From DASYLJ01 sp036009625 (lineage in GTDB: Bacteria > Desulfobacterota > Binatia > DP-6), in the NCBI GenBank assembly GCA_036009625.1, contig DASYLJ010000193.1:62001-126000 (forward strand): a stretch of 64,000 bases of DNA, given 5' to 3'. Position 1 is the first letter of the stretch. Every line of letters begins with the position of its first letter. A program made the position numbers and the translations under genes. Positions 59,290-64,000 of the stretch are shown one piece after another. The notes beneath the pieces were generated by a model. That model saw nothing but the letters and a program-made list of their open reading frames with translations, was not told the origin of the DNA and made no database searches.

Positions 59290-60044
59290 CAGACCCCCGT
59301 GTGGTGTTCCTCGATCGCGGCACGCACGCGCGCAGCGAGCGCATCGCGGTCGTCGAAACCGAGACCGGTGGTGGGAATGGGCGGGGCGATCACGATCTCG
59401 ATCTCGCCCGGCACCACGTTGAGCCGGCTGCCGCGTGGCATGAGGCGCCGCGTGCCGCGGCAGATGACGGGCACCACCGGCAGGCCGAGACGGATGGCGA
59501 GTACGAACGCACCCTTCTTGAAGTCGCGGAGCCGTCCGTCGCGGCTGCGCGTGCCCTCGGGAAAGATCACGAACGACTGACCGTCGGCGGTGACGTGGTT
59601 GAGCGCGTCCTGCGCCTGCGTCGAGCTTTCGCGGTCGATCGGCACCATGCCGAGCGCGTCGAGCACCGCCGCCACCACCGCATGTCGCCACAGGCTGCGC
59701 TTGGCCGCGAAGCGCGTCGCGCCGGGGAGATGGCCGAGCAGCGTCAGGATGTCGAGGTGACTCTGGTGGTTCGGCGTGAAGACGTAGGCCCTGCCGCGCT
59801 CGAGATGCTCGAGACCGATCAGTCGCACGCGCACGCCGAGCAGCCGCTCCAACGTGCGGGCGCGCCCCTTCGCGAAGCCCCAGGCCATCGCCTGGCTGCC
59901 GGTGGCACGATGGATGGCGACGGCCACCGCCGCCATGCCCACCATCATGCCGCGGAAGAGGAACGGCGACAGCGCGACGCGCAGGGTCCGCGGGTCATGC
60001 AGCTCGTCGGTCGCAGCAGCGGCGGCCCGTACGGATTCGGCCAT
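59289..60044 (-). CDS. 1-acyl-sn-glycerol-3-phosphate acyltransferase-like protein
   Basis: The 251-residue product has an N-terminal hydrophobic helix (about 26-45), the acyltransferase box NHQSHLD, VPIDRESSTQAQDAL, and FPEGTRSRDGRLRDFKKGAFVLAIRLGLPVVPV. These are the PlsC motifs I to IV. It adds the second acyl chain to lysophosphatidate at the inner membrane. The catalytic His-x4-Asp is present as HQSHLD, with His in the expected place. It is co-transcribed with the VOC gene. Confidence 0.95.
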   Translation of the reverse strand: MAESVRAAAAATDELHDPRTLRVALSPFLFRGMMVGMAAVAVAIHRATGSQAMAWGFAKGRARTLERLLGVRVRLIGLEHLERGRAYVFTPNHQSHLDILTLLGHLPGATRFAAKRSLWRHAVVAAVLDALGMVPIDRESSTQAQDALNHVTADGQSFVIFPEGTRSRDGRLRDFKKGAFVLAIRLGLPVVPVICRGTRRLMPRGSRLNVVPGEIEIVIAPPIPTTGLGFDDRDALAARVRAAIEEHHTGV

Positions 60045-60091
60045 CGGGGCCGGAAGTAGCAGCTTCCCCGCGGGGACGCGACCCCGAAACG

Positions 60092-61354
60092 TCAGGATGC
60101 GAGCTCGGCGGGCGGCACCTCACCGGCGAGACCGTCGGCCCCCGCGACGAGCACCGGGTAGCGACGACCCGCCTCGAGCGTGACGTCGTGCCGCGGCCCA
60201 ACCAAGAGCCCTGCTCCTGCCGCCATGCCCGAGAGGACACCCGAGCTCTGCGACGCCGCCGGCGTGGCGACGAACCCGTCCGGACCCTGCGTCAGGCGTA
60301 CGCGGACGAACTCCGTCAGATCGCTCGCCTTGCGCGTCGAGACGGCGAGCGTGGCCTCGACGACGGGCAGGTGCAGGCGGCGATGGCCCGCCATGCGACG
60401 CAGCACCGGTCGGACGTACACCTGGAAGCACACCAGCGCCGACACCGGATTGCCCGGCAGCCCGACGAACAGCGTACCGTCGCGACGACCGACGGTGAGC
60501 GGCTTGCCCGGCTTCTGCGCCACACGCCAGAAGAGACGCTGCACGCCGAGGCCGTCGAGCGCCTCCTTCACGAAGTCGAACTCGCCCACCGACACGCCAC
60601 CCGTCGACAATACGACGTCGGCGTTCGCGGCCTCGGCGAGGCACGCTCGGATGTCGTCGAGCCGATCGCGCGCGATCGGCAGCACGTGCGCCTCGCCGCC
60701 GGCCTCGGCGACGGCGACGGCCAGCAGATACGCGTTGCTGTTCACCACCTGCCCGCGTCCCGGCACCTCGTCGACCTCGACCAGCTCGGCCCCGGTCGAC
60801 AGGATCGCGACGCGCGGCCGGCGATGCACCGCCACGGTGGCGCGACCGACCGAGGCCAGCACGCCGACGTCGGCCGGTCCGATCACCGTGCCACGGCCGA
60901 GTACCACCGCCCCGGACATGACGTCCTCGCCCGCGAGCCGCACGTTCGCGCCGGTCTTGATCGGCACGCGCACGCTGACGATGCCGTCGTGCTCCTCGGT
61001 GTCCTCCACCCGCACCACCGTGTCGGCGCCGTCCGGGACGACCGACCCGGTGAAGATCTTGGCGGCCGTGCCCGTCTCCACCGGCACGTCGAGCAACGTC
61101 CCCGCGGGGGCGCTGCCGATCACGCGCAGCGACGCCGGCGCGGTGCCGACGTCGGCGCCGCGCACGGCGTAGCCGTCCATGGCGGAGTTGGCAGCAGCCG
61201 GGACGGTGCGCGCCGAGACCACGTCCTCGGCCGCGACGCGATCGGCGGCGGCGAGCAGCAACACGCGCTCGGCGCCGAGGACGGGCGTCACGTCGAGCAT
61301 CGCGCGCAGCGCCTCGGCGACGGAGATCACCAGCGAGCGATAGCGCGGGACCAC
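60092..61354 (-). CDS. moeA: Molybdopterin molybdenumtransferase
   Basis: The 420-residue product has AANSAMDGYAVRGAD, KIFTGSVVPDGADTVVRVED, the MogA-like domain GRGQVVNSNAYLLA, VVLSTGGVSVGEFDFVKEAL and LFVGLPGNPVSALVCFQVYVRP. These are classic MoeA motifs. It inserts molybdate into adenylylated molybdopterin, so some molybdoenzyme must exist elsewhere in the genome. It lies 47 bases upstream of the acyltransferase gene on the same strand. Confidence 0.97.
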   Translation of the reverse strand: MVPRYRSLVISVAEALRAMLDVTPVLGAERVLLLAAADRVAAEDVVSARTVPAAANSAMDGYAVRGADVGTAPASLRVIGSAPAGTLLDVPVETGTAAKIFTGSVVPDGADTVVRVEDTEEHDGIVSVRVPIKTGANVRLAGEDVMSGAVVLGRGTVIGPADVGVLASVGRATVAVHRRPRVAILSTGAELVEVDEVPGRGQVVNSNAYLLAVAVAEAGGEAHVLPIARDRLDDIRACLAEAANADVVLSTGGVSVGEFDFVKEALDGLGVQRLFWRVAQKPGKPLTVGRRDGTLFVGLPGNPVSALVCFQVYVRPVLRRMAGHRRLHLPVVEATLAVSTRKASDLTEFVRVRLTQGPDGFVATPAASQSSGVLSGMAAGAGLLVGPRHDVTLEAGRRYPVLVAGADGLAGEVPPAELAS

Positions 61355-61403
61355 CAGTGCTGCAACGCTGGACTCGGAACCGGCGCCGGGCTACGCGGGC
61401 GCG

Positions 61404-62216
61404 ATGCCGTTGCCGCGCGACGATCGCTTCGTCCATCGGGGTCTCCGCTTCCATGCGCTCGACTGGGGTACCGTGGGTCTGCCGCCGGTCGTGCTGCTGC
61501 ACGGCGGCGCCCAGACCGCGCACAGCTTCGACGAGGTATCGCCCGCCCTCGCCCGTCACCACCACGTGGTCGCACTCGACCAGCGCGGACACGGCGACAC
61601 CGACTGGGCACCGCGCTACGACCGTGACGCGTTCGTCGGCGACGTGAGTGCGCTGCTCGATCAGCAGGGCTGGGGCAGCGCCGCGGTGGTGGGCATGAGC
61701 CTCGGTGGCCTGAACGCGATCGCGTTCGCGGCAGCCCATCCCGAGCGCGTGACGGCCCTCGTCGTGGTCGACGTCGTGCCCACCGTCGCCCAGGCCGGGA
61801 AGGAGGCCATCGGCAAGCAGCTCGCGGTGCGCGATTTCGCGTCGTTCGACGAGGCGGTGGCGATGGCCCAGGCGTTCAACCCTCGCCGCACGCTCGAGAA
61901 CATCCGCGAACGCCTCGGACACGCGATGCGCGAGGGCGCCGACGGCCGCTGGTCGTACAAGTTCGATCCGGGCATCGGTGCCGGCGCGGGCGACATCGAG
62001 TCGCTGTGGACGGCCGTGCGGCGGCTCCACTGCCCCACCCTGCTGATCCGCGGCGCCGACAGCCCCATCCTGGCGCCGGAAGCGGCCGAACGCTTCCAGC
62101 GCGAGGTGCCGGGCAGCCGCTTCGCCGAGGTCGCGGACGCGGGGCACTCCGTCATGGGCGACAACCCGCCCGGTTTCCTCGCCGCCGTCGAGCCGTTCCT
62201 CGCGCGCTACGCGTGA
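61404..62216 (+). CDS. Alpha/beta hydrolase
   Basis: The 270-residue product has PPVVLLHGGAQTAHSFDEV, VVALDQRGHGDTDWA, nucleophile elbow VVGMSLGGLNAIAFA (Ser near 96), acid region LLIRGADSPILAPEAA and His in VADAGHSVMGDNP. A typical small-molecule esterase, epoxide-hydrolase-like or C-C hydrolase fold. It is divergent from moeA and its stop overlaps the convergent kinase gene by 10 bases. Confidence 0.95.
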   Translation: MPLPRDDRFVHRGLRFHALDWGTVGLPPVVLLHGGAQTAHSFDEVSPALARHHHVVALDQRGHGDTDWAPRYDRDAFVGDVSALLDQQGWGSAAVVGMSLGGLNAIAFAAAHPERVTALVVVDVVPTVAQAGKEAIGKQLAVRDFASFDEAVAMAQAFNPRRTLENIRERLGHAMREGADGRWSYKFDPGIGAGAGDIESLWTAVRRLHCPTLLIRGADSPILAPEAAERFQREVPGSRFAEVADAGHSVMGDNPPGFLAAVEPFLARYA

Positions 62217-63904
62217 GTGTCCCGAGTACTGGCCGGCAGTCGCACGCGCACCGTCGTTCCGCGCCCGGGCGCCGTGTCGATGGTGACGTCACCGCCGAGC
62301 AGGCGCAGCAGACGCGAGACGATCGCGAGCCCGAGACCCGAGCCCGCCTCCGCGCTGTCGCCGTGCACGAACGGCTCGAGCGCCTGGCTGGCGATGCCGG
62401 GCTCCATGCCGGGCCCGGTATCGGCGACCGTGATGTCGACCTGCTCGCCCATGCGCGCGGCGACGAGCCGGACGCAGCCCGCCTGCGTGAACTTGGCGGC
62501 GTTCGCCAGCAGGTTCACCAGTATCTGACGCAGGCGCTCGCGATCCGTGCGCGCCACCGCGTCGGTGGCGATCTCCACCTCGAAGCCGACGGGCCGATCG
62601 CGCAGCAACGCGTCCATCATCTCGCGCAGCGCACCGACCAGCTCGCCGACGTGCACCGGTCGCATGGTGCAGCCGAGCTTGCCCTGCTCGATGCGCGCCA
62701 GGTCGAGGAGGTCGTCGATGAGCGTCAGCTGCGCGCCGGCAGTGCGCTGCATGCGGGCGAGCGTATCGGCCTGCGCCGCCGTGACGTCGCCGAACGTCCC
62801 CTCGGCGATGAGCTGGGTGTACCCGAGGAGGATGTTGAGCGGCGTGCGCAGATCGTGCGACACGCTGGCGAGGAACTCGCTCTTGGCGGCGCTGGCGCGC
62901 TGCAACGCCTCCAGCAGCATCACCTTGCGCACGGCGACGGTGGCGAACGTCCCGAGCAGCTGCGCGTCCTCGGCGTCGATCGGACCGAAGCGGAACTTCT
63001 CCTCGAGGTCGACGACCGTGAGCGCGCCTACCGGTCCGCTGGCGTCGGTGAGCGGAATCACCAGGAGTGCCGCCGGCCGCAGCATCACGGCCAGACGGGA
63101 GCGGCCATGGGGCGTGTTCATGAAGTCGTTCAGGACGAGCGGTGTGCCGGTGGCGATGGCCTCGCGCAGCATCGGCTCGGCGTCGAAGGCGATGTGGACC
63201 GGCGTCGACGGCGGGAAGATACCCGCGGTCGCACGCCGTACCAGGAGCCCGTCCTCGATCAGCAGCAGCGCCGAGCGCGTGGCGCGGAACAGGGAGCGGC
63301 TGGCGGCACAGAGTCGCGCGCCCATGGTCTCGAGGTCGCCGGCGGCGAGTACCTCCGCCGCCCAGCTCGCCAGTCGCGTCCGCCGGTCGGCGAGCCGCGC
63401 GTGCGCCGCTTCGAGACGCGCCGTGCGGATCAGGAGGGCCACTTGGGGAGCGATCTGATCGAGCACCTGTGCCTGCTCCGCGGTGAACCCCGGCGTCGCG
63501 TCGAGACCGCAGGACAGCGTCCCCTCGGTCTGGTCCTGGAAGATGAGCGGGACGACCCGCAGCGCCCGCAGGCCGGTGAGCTGGAGTATCTCCTCCATGC
63601 CCGGACTGGCCGAGCCACGCTCGGCGTAGACCGACCGTCCGGCGACCAGCTCGTCCTCGTGCGGGAACGTTCCCGGGCCGTAGCCTTTCTGCACGAACGC
63701 CTGCACGACCTCCGGCGGCGTGCCGTGATCGGCCGCCGGCACCCACATGCCGCGACGGCGCGAATGCACGTAGACGGTGGCGCGATCGCACGGCACGGCG
63801 TCGGCAACGGCGCGCGCGATCCGGAACAGGACGTCCGGGTAGCCGGTGGACTCGCGCACCGCCGTCAACACGGCCCAGAGGGCACGCAGCGTCTGCGGGT
63901 CCAT
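62207..63904 (-). CDS. GAF-domain sensor histidine kinase
   Basis: The 565-residue product has no transmembrane segment. Two GAF domains (about 30-170 and 180-330) precede a HisKA domain with the phospho-acceptor His350 in ASVSHDLRTPLNILLGYTQLIAEG. An ATPase domain follows with NLLANAAKFT (N box), DTGPGMEPG (G1) and SGLGLAIVSRLL (G2). It is a cytoplasmic sensor, perhaps of small molecules or redox state. No response regulator adjoins it in the window, so it may be an orphan. Confidence 0.95.
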   Translation of the reverse strand: MDPQTLRALWAVLTAVRESTGYPDVLFRIARAVADAVPCDRATVYVHSRRRGMWVPAADHGTPPEVVQAFVQKGYGPGTFPHEDELVAGRSVYAERGSASPGMEEILQLTGLRALRVVPLIFQDQTEGTLSCGLDATPGFTAEQAQVLDQIAPQVALLIRTARLEAAHARLADRRTRLASWAAEVLAAGDLETMGARLCAASRSLFRATRSALLLIEDGLLVRRATAGIFPPSTPVHIAFDAEPMLREAIATGTPLVLNDFMNTPHGRSRLAVMLRPAALLVIPLTDASGPVGALTVVDLEEKFRFGPIDAEDAQLLGTFATVAVRKVMLLEALQRASAAKSEFLASVSHDLRTPLNILLGYTQLIAEGTFGDVTAAQADTLARMQRTAGAQLTLIDDLLDLARIEQGKLGCTMRPVHVGELVGALREMMDALLRDRPVGFEVEIATDAVARTDRERLRQILVNLLANAAKFTQAGCVRLVAARMGEQVDITVADTGPGMEPGIASQALEPFVHGDSAEAGSGLGLAIVSRLLRLLGGDVTIDTAPGRGTTVRVRLPASTRDTHA

Positions 63905-64000
63905 CCCTGCCCTATCGGCAGGTCGTCGCCGGAGCGTGAGATGTCGGAAATCTGACCTGGCGATCGGCTGGCGACGGTGCTAGCTGGCGCGGGTGCGATG

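Overview
The window is GC-rich bacterial chromosomal DNA. Genes are tightly packed, with many TGATG, ATGA and GTGA start-stop overlaps. There are many CoA-ester enzymes: two acyl-CoA dehydrogenases, three enoyl-CoA hydratases, two complete AMP-forming ligases and one CoA-transferase. There are also two LLM-type (F420-like) oxidoreductases, a P450 and an unusual number of secreted cysteine-rich, copper- or heme-binding proteins. A lipobox lipoprotein, a monofunctional periplasmic peptidoglycan transglycosylase and c-type heme motifs point to a diderm. The style resembles uncultivated Desulfobacterota/Binatota-like lineages, but no marker gene is present, so the taxonomy is inference. I saw no rRNA, tRNA, CRISPR array, integrase or IS element.

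Layout. 0.2-1.3 kb: a coupled isochorismatase-fold and SnoaL-like pair. 1.4-7.6 kb: a large secreted HEAT/DUF2135-like protein, then a DUF3604, parvulin and HupE/UreJ trio. 7.6-14.7 kb (minus): seven nearly contiguous genes for activation and beta-oxidation-type metabolism of an unknown acid (solute-binding-like protein, SDR, two ligases, SMR exporter, two hydratases). 14.7-20.7 kb: mtgA, a giant secreted metzincin-type protein and a GST. 20.7-27.9 kb: alcohol dehydrogenase, Ntn-hydrolase, collagen-like/FGE-fold protein, DksA-like protein and an MFS transporter. 28-37.5 kb: LLM oxidoreductase, NRDE protein, acyl-CoA dehydrogenase, a beta-propeller cytochrome divergent from a TetR regulator across a 14-bp-arm inverted repeat, and two hydrolases. 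37.6-43.4 kb: an ABC-2 exporter coupled to a secreted GH5 glycosidase, a CoA-transferase and an alpha/beta hydrolase. 43.4-43.85 kb: two related long hairpin repeats. 43.8-52.8 kb: a phosphotransferase, a Cys-rich secreted protein, P450, lysyl oxidase, ferritin-like diiron protein, cupredoxin lipoprotein, PuuD-like membrane protein and FecR-like protein. 52.9-63.9 kb: housekeeping and lipid genes (dcd, glgP, acyltransferase, moeA) and a GAF histidine kinase.

How the genes fit together. The 7.6-14.7 kb operon can plausibly take an acid from ligation to CoA through hydration and dehydrogenation. The acyl-CoA dehydrogenases, CoA-transferase, thioesterase and LLM enzymes elsewhere fit the same lifestyle of degrading diverse organic acids. 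The envelope genes look like an oxidative, metal-dependent extracellular set: lysyl oxidase, cupredoxin, diheme propeller and metzincin.

The most unusual non-coding signal is a set of three long palindromic hairpins beside gene ends. Two of them share a conserved loop, while their stems differ in sequence but still pair. Functions below rest on motif recognition by eye; no database search was possible.
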